Below the pieces are notes generated by a model that saw nothing but the letters and a program-made list of their open reading frames with translations, was not told where the DNA came from and searched no databases. The translations under genes and the position numbers were made by a program. A DNA stretch of 64,000 nt, from contig JAUNWY010000001.1 in the NCBI GenBank assembly GCA_030540085.1, positions 258,058 to 322,057 on the forward strand. Reading direction: 5' to 3'. Positions 18,860 through 28,758 of this stretch are shown here, one piece after another; position 1 is the first letter of the stretch, and the number at the start of each line of letters is the position of its first letter. This DNA is from Eggerthella sp. (GTDB taxonomy: Bacteria; Actinomycetota; Coriobacteriia; Coriobacteriales; Eggerthellaceae).

Positions 18860-21800
18860 ATGGAAACACAAAATGCAGAAGCCGCATCAAGGCTTGACAC
18901 TTATATTCTCGAAAACACCCCTCAGCGCATTTGCGATCGTTACCATTCGCTTAGCAGCTATGCGAAAGAGCACTCGTTTGGTGAGCTGGATGAAGACGTT
19001 GTTGTTATCGACACTGAAACAACGGGCTTCTCGTTCAACCACGACGAGCTGATTCAAATTGCTGCAGCGCGTATGGTTCATGGCGAGATCGTCGGCTGGT
19101 ACGTAACGTTCGTAAATCCCGGGAAACCAATTCCTGAAGAAGTTGCTCACCTTACCAACATCAGCGATGAAGATGTGGCGAATGCTCCTGACCCCAATAC
19201 CGCCGTTGCGGGTTTGGTTGAGTTCGTTGGTTCTTCCGATGTGGTCGCCCATAATGCAAATTTCGATAGGACTTTCTGCACGAAGTACCCTACGGGTGAG
19301 GTGCTGAAGCAAAATTGTTGGATCGACTCCCTTGATCTGGCGAAAATCGCGCTACCTCGACTAACCTCTCATCGCTTGCTCGATTTGGTGCGTGCGTTTG
19401 GTGGGCCCGATTCCACCCATCGTGCTGATGATGACGTGGCAGCAACGTGTCTTGTATACCGCGTGCTTTTGGCTGCGGTTGACACTATGCCCACCCCTTT
19501 GCTCCAGCACATTGCCGATATGTGCGATAGCGACACTTGGAATACCGAGCGTGTGTTCAAGTGCCTTGCTGCCATGAAGGACAGTGAGGGGCCATACAGT
19601 TTGCGTGCATCACGAAAGGCAGCGGTGGCTCAAGCTTCGGCCCCCTTGCGCCCTGATGCTAATGTTCCTGAGGTTTCCCCTGCGGGCAAGGAGCTTCCTC
19701 CTGCGGGTAGCGAAGCCCCCGAGCTTTCTTTCGCAACCGATGCGGAAATCTCCGAAGCCTTTTCCGCTGAGGGCTTATTGGGCTCTTTGTACGAGGAGTA
19801 TGAGCCGCGTGAAGAACAGCGTGAAATGGCCCTTGCGGTGAACCGCGCCTTGGCAACGTCTCGCAATCTTGCCGTGGAAGCTGGCACCGGTGTTGGCAAG
19901 TCGATGGCTTACCTGGTTCCCCTTGCCCTGGCAGCACGGAAAAATGGCATTACTGTGGGTGTGGCCACAAAGACCAACGCATTGTTGGATCAGCTGGTGC
20001 ATAAGGAGTTGCCCCTTCTTTCGAAGGCTCTCGGCATCACGTACGCTCCTTTGAAAGGGTTCAGTCACTATCCTTGCCTTCGCAAGGTGGATGGCTTGGT
20101 CAATCAAGGGCCATCGGTAATTCATTATCGTAAGCAGGAGATTAACCAGGCGCCTGCTTTGGCGGGCTTGCTTTCGTTTGTGGAGCAGAGTGACTACGAC
20201 GATATGGATGCTCTGAAAATTGATTACCGCGCCATTCCCCGTTGGCGCATTGGGACCAAGAGCAACGAATGCTTGCGTCACAAGTGCCCCTTCTTTGGAC
20301 GAAGCTGTTTTGTTCATGGTGCCCGAGAGCAAGCTCAGCGATGCGATGTTGTAGTAACGAACCATAGCTTGCTTTTCTGGGATGTTCGCTTTGAAGGTGG
20401 GCTTTTGCCTCCTATCCGCTATTGGGCTGTAGACGAGGCTCATGGTGCGGAGGAAGAAGCACGCCGCGCACTCGCCCTTTCGGTGTCTTCCGATTCGCTG
20501 AGGGCGCTTGCTTTGCGCGTAAATGGGGAAGGTTCACATAACGTTCTTTCTCGGGTGGAACGAAGCGCTCAAGCTCCAGAGGAGGGTCGCGCGCTGTATG
20601 AGTCGCTTATTGCCAAAGCGCGTACCTGTGCGGGTGCCTTTGCAATGGCAACGGAAGAATTCTGCCTCGGAGCAAAAGATCTTCTGGTGTTCGATCCGAA
20701 GACCCGCTCGCGTGGATACGAATATTTTGACCTCTGGCTCAACGACGAGATTCGCCATGGTGACACGTATCGAGGCGTCGTGAATCGTGCGCGTGCGGTT
20801 TACGACACGTTGGAAAAGCTGATTCGTGCTTGCCGTGACATTGTCGCTTATGCAGAGCAAATCGAAGACACCACAAGTGCCCAGAGGGAACTTGCCCTGG
20901 CTGCGCTTGAATTGAGGGAGGCCTACGATGCTCTCGATGAAATGTTCTTCCATGACAGTGATAACCATGTGTATTCGGTTCGCCTTAACCGCACAAAGGG
21001 CACGTTGGACGAAATCTTTACGGTTCAGCCGCTTGATGTGGGTAAATCGCTGAATGAAAGTCTTTATGCTGAAACGCGCAGCGTTGTGTATGCTTCGGCT
21101 ACCCTGGCGGTCGACGGTCAGCTCGATGCATTCGAACGTGCCGTTGGCTTCAACGAAGGGGAAGAATCTCAGGCTGATGTGTTGAAGGTTGATTCGAGCT
21201 TTGATTTCGACGCTAATATGCGGGTCTACGTTCCAACGGATATGCCAGAACCTCAAGATCCTGCCTATCTTCCAACGTTGGAATCTTTCCTTGTTGATTT
21301 GCACAAGGCCCAACGAGGCTCGATGCTCACATTGTTCACCAACAGGCGCGAAATGGAACAGTGCTTCGATGGCGTTCATCCTGCTTTAAAGGAAGATGAT
21401 TTGCGCTTGGTGTGCCAAAAATGGGGCGTTTCCGTTAAGGGTCTTCGCGATGATTTTTTGAAAGACGAGCATTTGAGCCTCTTTGCTCTGAAGAGCTTCT
21501 GGGAGGGCTTTGATGCTCCGGGTGCAACGCTCAAGGGCGTTGTCATCCCCAAGCTGCCTTTTGGCCTGCCTACCGATCCTCTTTCTTGCGAACGTCAACA
21601 GCGAGACGATCGCGCTTGGGCTCATTATTCGCTACCCCATGCAGTAATTGAGGTAAAGCAGGCGGTTGGAAGGCTCATTCGTAAATCGAGCGACCGCGGC
21701 ATTGTGGTTTTGGCCGATAAGCGCCTGATAACCAAGTATTACGGCAAGAAGTTCCTGAATTCGTTGCCAAGCAACAATATCGTTATGATGCCTTGCGCGG

Positions 21801-21874
21801 ATATCGTTGCCGAAGTTGCCGACCGTGCGGCGATCGAGTCCCTTGCGCGCGTAGCTGGAGGTTCGCATTCGTGA
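18860..21874 (+). CDS. dinG: DinG-family 3'-5' exonuclease / ATP-dependent helicase
   Basis: This 1004-residue protein fuses a DnaQ-like exonuclease to an XPD/DinG-type superfamily 2 helicase, as in Bacillus DinG. The exonuclease has DEDDh residues in VVIDTETTGF (about residue 50), VAHNANFDR, and HRADDDVAA. The helicase has Walker A (EAGTGVGKSMAYL, about 340), a DEAH box (AVDEAHG, about 524) and motif VI (QAVGRLIRKSSDRG, about 935). Four cysteines between Walker A and the DEAH box (YPCLRK, ECLRHKCPFFGRSC) look like the Fe-S cluster site of the XPD group. The start is uncertain because no clear ribosome site precedes 18860. It overlaps the next gene by one base. Confidence 0.93.
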   Translation: METQNAEAASRLDTYILENTPQRICDRYHSLSSYAKEHSFGELDEDVVVIDTETTGFSFNHDELIQIAAARMVHGEIVGWYVTFVNPGKPIPEEVAHLTNISDEDVANAPDPNTAVAGLVEFVGSSDVVAHNANFDRTFCTKYPTGEVLKQNCWIDSLDLAKIALPRLTSHRLLDLVRAFGGPDSTHRADDDVAATCLVYRVLLAAVDTMPTPLLQHIADMCDSDTWNTERVFKCLAAMKDSEGPYSLRASRKAAVAQASAPLRPDANVPEVSPAGKELPPAGSEAPELSFATDAEISEAFSAEGLLGSLYEEYEPREEQREMALAVNRALATSRNLAVEAGTGVGKSMAYLVPLALAARKNGITVGVATKTNALLDQLVHKELPLLSKALGITYAPLKGFSHYPCLRKVDGLVNQGPSVIHYRKQEINQAPALAGLLSFVEQSDYDDMDALKIDYRAIPRWRIGTKSNECLRHKCPFFGRSCFVHGAREQAQRCDVVVTNHSLLFWDVRFEGGLLPPIRYWAVDEAHGAEEEARRALALSVSSDSLRALALRVNGEGSHNVLSRVERSAQAPEEGRALYESLIAKARTCAGAFAMATEEFCLGAKDLLVFDPKTRSRGYEYFDLWLNDEIRHGDTYRGVVNRARAVYDTLEKLIRACRDIVAYAEQIEDTTSAQRELALAALELREAYDALDEMFFHDSDNHVYSVRLNRTKGTLDEIFTVQPLDVGKSLNESLYAETRSVVYASATLAVDGQLDAFERAVGFNEGEESQADVLKVDSSFDFDANMRVYVPTDMPEPQDPAYLPTLESFLVDLHKAQRGSMLTLFTNRREMEQCFDGVHPALKEDDLRLVCQKWGVSVKGLRDDFLKDEHLSLFALKSFWEGFDAPGATLKGVVIPKLPFGLPTDPLSCERQQRDDRAWAHYSLPHAVIEVKQAVGRLIRKSSDRGIVVLADKRLITKYYGKKFLNSLPSNNIVMMPCADIVAEVADRAAIESLARVAGGSHS

Positions 21875-23124
21875 TGGCCCGCAAAAAAAAGCGAAGCGGT
21901 CGCGGTCTCGGACATAAGGAAACCCAGGTTCTTCACCTGAAAGAGTTTTCGCAGGGAAAGCCCAACGAGCTTTCCCTGAATGTCCTCGAGCAGAAAGCTG
22001 CAGCGCAGGATGAGCCCTCGCGCGGCGCCAAGTGGCGTCTTCCAAGCTTCGGGAGGGGTGCTTCAGCTACAGGAAGCAAGGAAAAAAATGCAGCAACAGA
22101 AAAAGCTACTAAGCGAAATTCAGCCGAAGCGAAGCCCAAATCTTCTGAACGTAAAACGTTTTTAGGTGCAGATTCCCAGGCAGAAATTGCCCGTAGGAAA
22201 CAACGTCGCAGATGGTATCGCCGTCTCAGCATTGCGCTCGTGGCAGTCGTTTGCGTAGGTGCGATTGGCGTGGGAGGGTATTGGGCCTACCAGCAGTACG
22301 AGCGACTGAATACCAGCGTCGGTGTGCTGCGTGAGGCTTGCGGGCTTGTTGAGCAAAGTGATGAAACCACGGTTGCTATCGATAAGTATTTTCAGGATAC
22401 GTTTGGTGACGATACCGTTTCTCGCGCGCAGGAATTAAGTGCGGCCATTCCCGATGCTAAAGACCAACTCGAGTCCGCTCGCGTGTATGCCCAGAAGGCA
22501 GAATCGGAGCTCGATGGATCCCAACGCGACAAAGAGGCGGCTCAACGGGCTCTAAATGCTATTGCCGTTCGCGAGGAGCTGCTTGATGTCGCCGATCAAC
22601 GCATGAAGGAAGATATTGCTGCAAAGCAAGGTATTGATGCCATGAACGAGGCATGGAGTTGCATCCAAGAAGGGAATGCGCTTCTGACACAGGCGGCAAC
22701 CGTCGTTTCGGATACCACGGCGGATAACGTGGCAAAATCAACCGAGTTCACCACTTCTGCTCAGGCTCAATTCTCAGAGGCAAAAGAGTGCATTGCGAAA
22801 GCGAAGGGCTTCTATCCTGCGGCGAATTATGATGCCTCGTTGGCTTATGTCGAAAAGCGAATAGATGCAACCAATGAAGCACTTGCCTCAAACGCGGCGA
22901 TTCTTATACAGGACAAGGCAACTGCCGAGTCCCACAACGATGCTTACAACAAGGCCGATCAGGAAGCTGTGGAAATGGCAAAAGCGCTGCCGAAGCAATT
23001 TAGCCAGCCTGTGGTTGATGCTTATGCCAGCGCAACAGCGGACTTGGTCTCTCGTTACGAAAGCCTTCGCTCGGACGCTGCTTCGAATGATGCTTATTTA
23101 AGAGAGTATCTTGGACAGAATTAG
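21874..23124 (+). CDS. single-pass membrane protein with extracytoplasmic helical domain, unknown function
   Basis: This protein of about 416 residues is not recognised. The first 115 residues are basic and disordered (MARKKKRSGRGLGHK, later RRKQRRRWYRR). Then comes one membrane helix (LSIALVAVVCVGAIGVGGYW, about 118-138). The remaining 275 residues are almost wholly helical, rich in A, E, Q and D, and probably coiled coil outside the membrane. One or two cysteines are present in that part. The ATG at 21874 overlaps the dinG stop (TGATG), so the genes are coupled; a GTG at 21871 with GGAGG upstream is equally possible. The positive-inside rule places the N-terminus in the cytoplasm. Confidence 0.75.
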   Translation: MARKKKRSGRGLGHKETQVLHLKEFSQGKPNELSLNVLEQKAAAQDEPSRGAKWRLPSFGRGASATGSKEKNAATEKATKRNSAEAKPKSSERKTFLGADSQAEIARRKQRRRWYRRLSIALVAVVCVGAIGVGGYWAYQQYERLNTSVGVLREACGLVEQSDETTVAIDKYFQDTFGDDTVSRAQELSAAIPDAKDQLESARVYAQKAESELDGSQRDKEAAQRALNAIAVREELLDVADQRMKEDIAAKQGIDAMNEAWSCIQEGNALLTQAATVVSDTTADNVAKSTEFTTSAQAQFSEAKECIAKAKGFYPAANYDASLAYVEKRIDATNEALASNAAILIQDKATAESHNDAYNKADQEAVEMAKALPKQFSQPVVDAYASATADLVSRYESLRSDAASNDAYLREYLGQN

Positions 23125-23141
23125 CAGCAGGCTAACTGATA

Positions 23142-23157
23142 TGTTTCACGTGAAACC
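23142..23157. promoter_or_regulatory. parS-like site with one mismatch at the end base
   Basis: TGTTTCACGTGAAACC differs from parS only at the last base. It directly precedes a terminator hairpin and overlaps it by one base. Confidence 0.65.
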
Positions 23158-23192
23158 TCCCATCCCCGCTGAGTGGATGGGAGGTATTTTTA
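23157..23192 (+). terminator. intrinsic terminator of the dinG operon
   Basis: CCTCCCATCC (23157-23166) pairs with GGATGGGAGG (23175-23184), a perfect 10-bp stem with an 8-base loop, followed by TATTTTT. Confidence 0.88.
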
Positions 23193-23349
23193 TGCAGAAA
23201 GAAAGGCGGTTCTTTGCGTAATGCGGTAGACAAGGTGAACAAACGGTTCACATAAAGGCGAAACGAGCCAAATGACGTATACTTGTACAGTCTATATCCA
23301 TGTCAATCGCTACTTACTTATATAAGCGTGGAAACAAAAGGGGCTCTCC

Positions 23350-26300
23350 ATGGCTGAAATAATCGACGATATCGCCTATCTCACGCAAGAGATAGGTCCG
23401 CATCCTGCGGGTACCGAGGAGGAACAGAGAGCTGCGCTCTATCTTGCCGATCAGATGCAGAAAGAAGCGGGGTTCGCAACGGTAGTAGAAGACTTCCAAT
23501 GTGTAACCAACGACCAGCTGCCCAATATTATTTGTTTCGGTGTTGCTTTGCTTGGTGCTGTTCTTTCTATCGTTGTTCCATCTCTGGGCATACTTTGGTT
23601 GCTTCTCACTGTAGGTGCGGCGGTTTTGTATGGCATGGAGATTACGGAACGCCCAGTTCTTTCGCGTTTGTTTAGGACGGGTGCAAGCCAGAACGTAGTG
23701 GCCAAATATCAGCCCACCCCGGCAAATGGTGCCAATGCCCGTCGCCGCAAGGTGATCCTGGTTGCCAATTATGACAGCGGCAAGGTTCTAACGGAGGAAA
23801 AGCCCCCCTTCGCAGCAGCATTGCCTATCCTTCAAAAGGCAAGCGCCATCGCTTTGGTGGTATCGGCTTTCGTTCTCTTGCTTCGCTCCACTCTGTTCGC
23901 AGCTGATACGGGCGCGATGTCTTCCATTCTTACTTTCTTGTTGGTTATCTGTGCGGTGTTATTTGCCATTCCTCTGGTTCGCTCTGTGCTTCATATCGCT
24001 GCACCGTTTAACCAGTCGGCAAATAACAACGCTTCCGGTATTTCGGTTTTGCTTGATGTTGCGCGTAAGGTTGGAAACGGCCTGGTAAGCCAAGAAGAAG
24101 CCCTGGAGCGCAGCGCTGAAGAGGGCAATCGCGTACACGGTGAAGAGGCAGCGCGAGCTGCGGGCGTTGTGCCGGAAGGCGCTTCTCTTGAATACGAAGC
24201 GGAGATGTCGCCGCAGGAATCTCTTGCTGCAGCGAAAGCTGCTATTGCGGCTTTGACTGGAAAGCCTGTTGCCGACAAGGTTCCCGTAACTGATATTTCT
24301 TCTCGCCTGGTTAAGGGTGGCGGTCTGATCGCCGAAGACGAAGATGAAGTTTCTAGCGTGCGTTTTGAGGTTGGGAAGCGCCCCGAGCCGGCACCGAGTC
24401 CTCTGGCGCGTACCATGGTTTCCGCTACTCTTGATGAAGAAACTAAAAAAGAGTCTGATTCAGGGGAAAAAGACGAGGTCATTATCCCCAAGCAGCAGAT
24501 CGCGAAGAAGCAGGCGGCCGAGGCCGCAGCCGCAGCCGCAGAAGCTGCGGCTAAAGAGGCTGCCCATCCCGCTGCTCCAGAACCTGTTGCTCGCGTTCAA
24601 GTGAGCGATACTCCTTCTTGGGCGAAGATCGCGCAGGAGAAAGCACGTGCAAATAAGCCTGATGCAGGAAAAACCCCGAAGGTAAATCGTTCTCGCTATG
24701 CGGACACCGTTGCTGCGCGCATGATGGAGCATCATGCTTCGAATCCCTACGGATCCCCTGTTGCCATTCCCGTCTCCGAGCCTGAGGTCGCTCAGTCCGA
24801 ATTATCCTCAAAGGTCCGCGCACTGCAGAATGAAATCGAGTCGTTCTCTGCGCCCCGTGCCGATCACGAGGGAAACTCGGCTCATTTCGTTGAGGCTGCT
24901 GCTAATAGTCAGTCTGCCGCCTTGTCGGCAGAGGATTTAGCAGCTGAGCAAGAATGGCACCTGAACAATACTGCGGCAGCGCCTGTCGAGCGCAAGCCCG
25001 CACCGAAGCCCATTGCGTCGCCTGCACCATGGCTTGATCGCGATCCTGAGCCTACTGTTACTGCTGAAGTTCAGCCTGCTTCTATTGAGATGGCCGAACA
25101 TGAGGCTGTTTCAAACGATGCTCCTGCCCCTGTGTCGCATGAGACGCTTTACGAGGCTGCAATTGAAGAGGTGGATCAGCTTGCAGAAAAAGCTCATGTA
25201 GAGCCCGAGCCTATTGTTGAGTCCGAGAAGCAAATAGTCGAAGAGCCTGTTCAGGGTTACGAGCATTCTGATTCTCATGAGCAAAGCAAGCCCTCTCCTC
25301 GTCCTTCAGTACGTCATTCCCAGAGGCTTCATCGCTCTGTTCCCAGAAACAACGAAGTTGAGGAAATCGAAGAAGAGCTTGATTTGGCAACTTCGCCCAT
25401 GGATCCTGTCGATGAGTACACGAACACCACCGATGCTTACCCCTCTAACGAGGAAGCGTCTCGCCCTGCTGTGGGCTCTAAGAAGAGTGTCCACTCGCGT
25501 CATGGCAGTTCGCTTGGCGATTTCTTCAATAATGCTGTTCACTCTGGTTCCGAAAAAGCATCTCAGATGCAGCATTCTTTCGCTTCTCGTCTGAAGTCGA
25601 TTACGACGCGTAAGCAATCGTTTGAAGAAGAATATCCTGCTGAAGAATACCTGGACGAGCAACCCTACAACGAGGACTACTATGAAGAGTCTGCTGTGTC
25701 CGAAAACGAAGAAGTGTACGCCGATGGTCGCGCTGACCAGCCCGAACAGACGGCATCTCCGAGCGTAACCACCTCAATTTCCCCAATTGATGTTTCTCAA
25801 TTTATGGACAATGAAGAGTTCGATGATGAAGAGGAGCCGATTCGTCGCATCGATGACAGCGTGACCAACGTGGATTCTTTCCATGACGGTGACGGTGAAT
25901 CAACCGCCCGCATCCCTGCCGCTCGCGTGCAGGAGGAAATGAAATCCTACTCCTATGACTATTCGGACGAGATGCAGGGTGAAGGGTACGCAGAAGAGCC
26001 ACTTGAAAGAACTGCGCCTCAACCTGCGGTAGCTTCTCCGATTATGGGAATGGAAGAAATGGTTTCCCCTGTTTCTCCCGTTGTTGAGCAGGCTGATCAT
26101 TCTCGTCAAGTCATCGTATTGCCGGATGTAGCCCCAGCCCGCAGCGCTTCGGGTGAAAATCTTCGCCAGCGCGCTCCTATGGCAGAAGTAAACGAAGACA
26201 CTTCTGCGGGTAGCAAATCGTTGCTTTCCAACATGCTTCCTCGCATTGATGGGAATACTGGTGCATTTAGCACGGCGCCTGCAGCGCGAAGCCTCAACCT

Positions 26301-27363
26301 TCCTTCGTTTGACACGGGTGCGCAGTCGGCAGTGTCTACGACTGGCTCTTTCTCGACCGTAGGCGGTACGGGTTCGTTTGCGCCTGTAGGGGATGAATTG
26401 GTTTCTGACGTGGCCCCTGAAGAGCGCTATATCGATGATGCGGACGATTCCGCTTACGATGAGGAATACACCGAAACAGGTGCTTTTGCAGGTCCTGGGT
26501 ATGTTGATATGCCTAAATCCCGTGCCGGACGCCTCTTCAGCCGATTCCGCAAGGGCAAGAAGCGCAAGGAAGAAGAAGTTTCCGTAAACGACTGGGTGGA
26601 TGTCGATGAAGACTACAATGCCCGCAGCGTAGGCAAGGCTCGTGGAGATTGGTCAAGCTTCCGTGAGGAAGAGGATGGGTTTGTAGACGTTGACTATCGT
26701 GAATCCGATGATCGCCGAGGATGGAACGGTGGCGCATTCTCTTTGAACCGTCTTCGCAAGGGCGAAGATGCTCAGATGGAAGACACCTACTATGATGAAG
26801 CAGCGGCCTACGATAGTGAAGGGTTTGTTGACGCTAGCCCCGCATTGCGCATCGATGGTGATGCTGACACCGCCGAGCAGATCAACCGAGAACTTAAGAA
26901 GCTTCAGGATTTCCGTCATCCCGACATCGATACGGAAGTTTGGTTTGTCGGCCTTGGTGCAGAGCAATATTCCCATTCGGGCATTAATGCGTTCCTAGAG
27001 GAACACGCCGACGAGATGAAGGGTGCGATCATTATCAACCTTGAGGCTCTTGGTGCTGGTGCGCTTTCTTGCATTGAGCAGGAAGGTGCTTATAAGCCTT
27101 ATAAGGTCTCCTCCCGTTTGAAGCGTGTTCTTCGCCAGGCAAGCGAGCGTTCGAGGATTGGATATCATACCGATCGTATTGTTTCACGTGAAACACCCGC
27201 ATCGGTTGCAATGGCTCATGGTGTTCAGGCGATGACGATTGCCGGTATGGCAGATGGCAACACTGCGCTCTATTCTGCAGACAATGACATTATCGAGAAC
27301 GTCGATCCTCAAGCTCTTGAGGATGCTTCAAATTTCGTAATGGCTATTTTGAAGAGCATCTAA
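23350..27363 (+). CDS. giant M28-peptidase-like membrane protein with degenerate active site and long acidic insert
   Basis: This 1337-residue protein has the two halves of an M28 (Zn aminopeptidase) fold at its ends. The N-terminal half has IGPHPAGTEEE (15-25), VILVANYDSGK (135-145) and NNNASGISVLL (225-235). The C-terminal half has VWFVGLGAEQYSHSG (about 1197) and IINLEALGAG (about 1230), then DNDIIENVDP. Three membrane helices (about 60-95, 163-183, 192-215) lie within the N-terminal half. Between them (about 240-1165) is a low-complexity, acidic insert with E/A/P-rich repeats. Expected ligands are changed: His to Asn (VAN), Asp to Asn (NNNASG), second Glu to Gln (GAEQ), Asp to Glu (NLE). 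Loss of peptidase activity is inferred. A parS site lies inside the 3' end. Confidence 0.75.
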   Translation: MAEIIDDIAYLTQEIGPHPAGTEEEQRAALYLADQMQKEAGFATVVEDFQCVTNDQLPNIICFGVALLGAVLSIVVPSLGILWLLLTVGAAVLYGMEITERPVLSRLFRTGASQNVVAKYQPTPANGANARRRKVILVANYDSGKVLTEEKPPFAAALPILQKASAIALVVSAFVLLLRSTLFAADTGAMSSILTFLLVICAVLFAIPLVRSVLHIAAPFNQSANNNASGISVLLDVARKVGNGLVSQEEALERSAEEGNRVHGEEAARAAGVVPEGASLEYEAEMSPQESLAAAKAAIAALTGKPVADKVPVTDISSRLVKGGGLIAEDEDEVSSVRFEVGKRPEPAPSPLARTMVSATLDEETKKESDSGEKDEVIIPKQQIAKKQAAEAAAAAAEAAAKEAAHPAAPEPVARVQVSDTPSWAKIAQEKARANKPDAGKTPKVNRSRYADTVAARMMEHHASNPYGSPVAIPVSEPEVAQSELSSKVRALQNEIESFSAPRADHEGNSAHFVEAAANSQSAALSAEDLAAEQEWHLNNTAAAPVERKPAPKPIASPAPWLDRDPEPTVTAEVQPASIEMAEHEAVSNDAPAPVSHETLYEAAIEEVDQLAEKAHVEPEPIVESEKQIVEEPVQGYEHSDSHEQSKPSPRPSVRHSQRLHRSVPRNNEVEEIEEELDLATSPMDPVDEYTNTTDAYPSNEEASRPAVGSKKSVHSRHGSSLGDFFNNAVHSGSEKASQMQHSFASRLKSITTRKQSFEEEYPAEEYLDEQPYNEDYYEESAVSENEEVYADGRADQPEQTASPSVTTSISPIDVSQFMDNEEFDDEEEPIRRIDDSVTNVDSFHDGDGESTARIPAARVQEEMKSYSYDYSDEMQGEGYAEEPLERTAPQPAVASPIMGMEEMVSPVSPVVEQADHSRQVIVLPDVAPARSASGENLRQRAPMAEVNEDTSAGSKSLLSNMLPRIDGNTGAFSTAPAARSLNLPSFDTGAQSAVSTTGSFSTVGGTGSFAPVGDELVSDVAPEERYIDDADDSAYDEEYTETGAFAGPGYVDMPKSRAGRLFSRFRKGKKRKEEEVSVNDWVDVDEDYNARSVGKARGDWSSFREEEDGFVDVDYRESDDRRGWNGGAFSLNRLRKGEDAQMEDTYYDEAAAYDSEGFVDASPALRIDGDADTAEQINRELKKLQDFRHPDIDTEVWFVGLGAEQYSHSGINAFLEEHADEMKGAIIINLEALGAGALSCIEQEGAYKPYKVSSRLKRVLRQASERSRIGYHTDRIVSRETPASVAMAHGVQAMTIAGMADGNTALYSADNDIIENVDPQALEDASNFVMAILKSI
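27180..27195. promoter_or_regulatory. parS site, perfect, inside the M28-like gene
   Basis: Exact TGTTTCACGTGAAACA within coding sequence, where it encodes part of IVSRETP. A second perfect site follows 273 bases later. Confidence 0.92.
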
Positions 27364-27380
27364 ACAAAAGTGCATCTGCA

Positions 27381-27416
27381 AAGAAGGGCCCAAGGAAAAC
27401 CTTGGGCCCTTCTTTT
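27381..27416. terminator. strong bidirectional terminator
   Basis: AAGAAGGGCCCAAGG (27381-27395) pairs perfectly with CCTTGGGCCCTTCTT (27400-27414), 15 bp with an AAAA loop, followed by TT. Genes converge here, so it can end both. Confidence 0.92.
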
Positions 27417-27467
27417 ATGCTGTTGTATCTGACGAAAAACGAGGACAGACGCGTCAGCGTTGAACGT

Positions 27468-27483
27468 TGTTTCACGTGAAACA
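27468..27483. promoter_or_regulatory. parS site, perfect, intergenic
   Basis: Exact TGTTTCACGTGAAACA between the terminator and the convergent deacetylase gene. Confidence 0.92.
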
Positions 27484-27539
27484 TGACAAGGGCAATGGAT
27501 GGAGCTGATGTTTGTGGGCAAGGGAATCCAGCGAAATGC

Positions 27540-28490
27540 TTATAGCTTCTTGATCAGCTCTGCTTCGCGGTTCCTTGATGCTGAAGCGCATGCTTCAGCG
27601 AATGGTTTGTTCAGAGGGTCAAGACACTCTTCGATCGGTACCGAGATAGGGTGAAATAGGATTTCAACATCTCTGGTTTGACGAGTTGCTTCATGTTGGA
27701 AGGAAGCGAGAAGTGGTTTGTTGAATTCATCCATGTGCCCAGAAAGAGCAACTCCTGAAAACAAAGGTGCTGAACCGGGTCTGTTGCGAGCCCATGGAAT
27801 CTCGTCGACTGGGCATTTGCGCCAAAGGGCAGATATCAAGAAGATTTTTGCACGATTGACCATCGGAATGCGCGTCGGCGCATCGTGTGTTTGAGGTATG
27901 GGCACACTGTCTGATTCCTTTGCGTCGCCTTCGCCGTAGGTTCGGTAAAGAGAAAGCGGATCGATGGGTTCGCGCAGCCTTCTAACCAGGCAGTTTTCCT
28001 CAGCTAGAGCTTGCGCGAGTGCTTTGTAGACGATAGGGACGGCATGAACATGCTGGTGGCTATCCAATTGAAACGATAGCTGCTGATCAGGGAACGCTAA
28101 TAGAAAACGTTGTATCTGACTACGGCATTCGATAACTAGCTGGTTGAATGCCTCGCATTTGTTGGTGATACCCAGCTTGAGCAATCCAACAAAATCGTTA
28201 TCAAACATACCTCTTTCGTTTACGAGAAGAGGTATACGCTTCGGATCTGTAATTGATGGTCCTTCTACGAGATTCAGATGGAGACATACTCGCAGAACGC
28301 CACGGTTGGCATACGGTTGAGCGAGGCTAGCAGCTTCATGAAAAGCGGGAGAATTGGCAAAAATACTGACGCTGTTGAGTGCTCCGTCTCCACCGCAGGA
28401 AGAGCTGAGAGACAGAATGTCTTTAGCTTGACCAGGTGTTATTCCGAAATCATCTGCGTGAATAAAAGTAGTGCATTGTTCAATCTGCAT
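27540..28490 (-). CDS. ChbG/YdjC-family carbohydrate deacetylase
   Basis: This 316-residue protein belongs to the ChbG (YdjC) family of metal-dependent deacetylases that remove acetyl groups from N-acetylglucosamine-type sugars. The metal ligands and active-site residues are in HADDFGITPGQ (11-21), VCLHLNLVEGPSI and LDSHQHVHAVP. Near the end LFHPIS supplies a further histidine. No signal peptide is seen, so it acts in the cytoplasm. A GAAAGG ribosome site precedes the ATG. It stands alone, convergent with the M28-like gene and divergent from a glycosyltransferase, which may suggest a shared envelope-glycan role. Confidence 0.88.
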   Translation of the reverse strand: MQIEQCTTFIHADDFGITPGQAKDILSLSSSCGGDGALNSVSIFANSPAFHEAASLAQPYANRGVLRVCLHLNLVEGPSITDPKRIPLLVNERGMFDNDFVGLLKLGITNKCEAFNQLVIECRSQIQRFLLAFPDQQLSFQLDSHQHVHAVPIVYKALAQALAEENCLVRRLREPIDPLSLYRTYGEGDAKESDSVPIPQTHDAPTRIPMVNRAKIFLISALWRKCPVDEIPWARNRPGSAPLFSGVALSGHMDEFNKPLLASFQHEATRQTRDVEILFHPISVPIEECLDPLNKPFAEACASASRNREAELIKKL

Positions 28491-28758
28491 CCGTCAGCCT
28501 TTCTCTAGCTACCTCATTATGGCAGACGTGCAAGAGCGTGGTTCTAGAAGCTCATGACAGAAATGTGGCTGTAATTTAACGATAAGAAAAACAATAATCG
28601 AGGGCGGAAAATCGTTGTTTGATTGGGAGTACCTTTGCGATTGTTTAAGAAGAGATTTCAACCAGCGCGTTCCATGATGGAGAGCTTGGTGCGTGTGTAT
28701 GAGTCGGATCTGACTGTTGGTTTGTTATTGGGCGATTAAAAGAAGCGACGGTGAAACT

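Noticed and set aside
28674..28739. Short 21-codon leader frame before the glycosyltransferase
   Set aside because: No ribosome site and no attenuator structure; it overlaps the next frame by chance.
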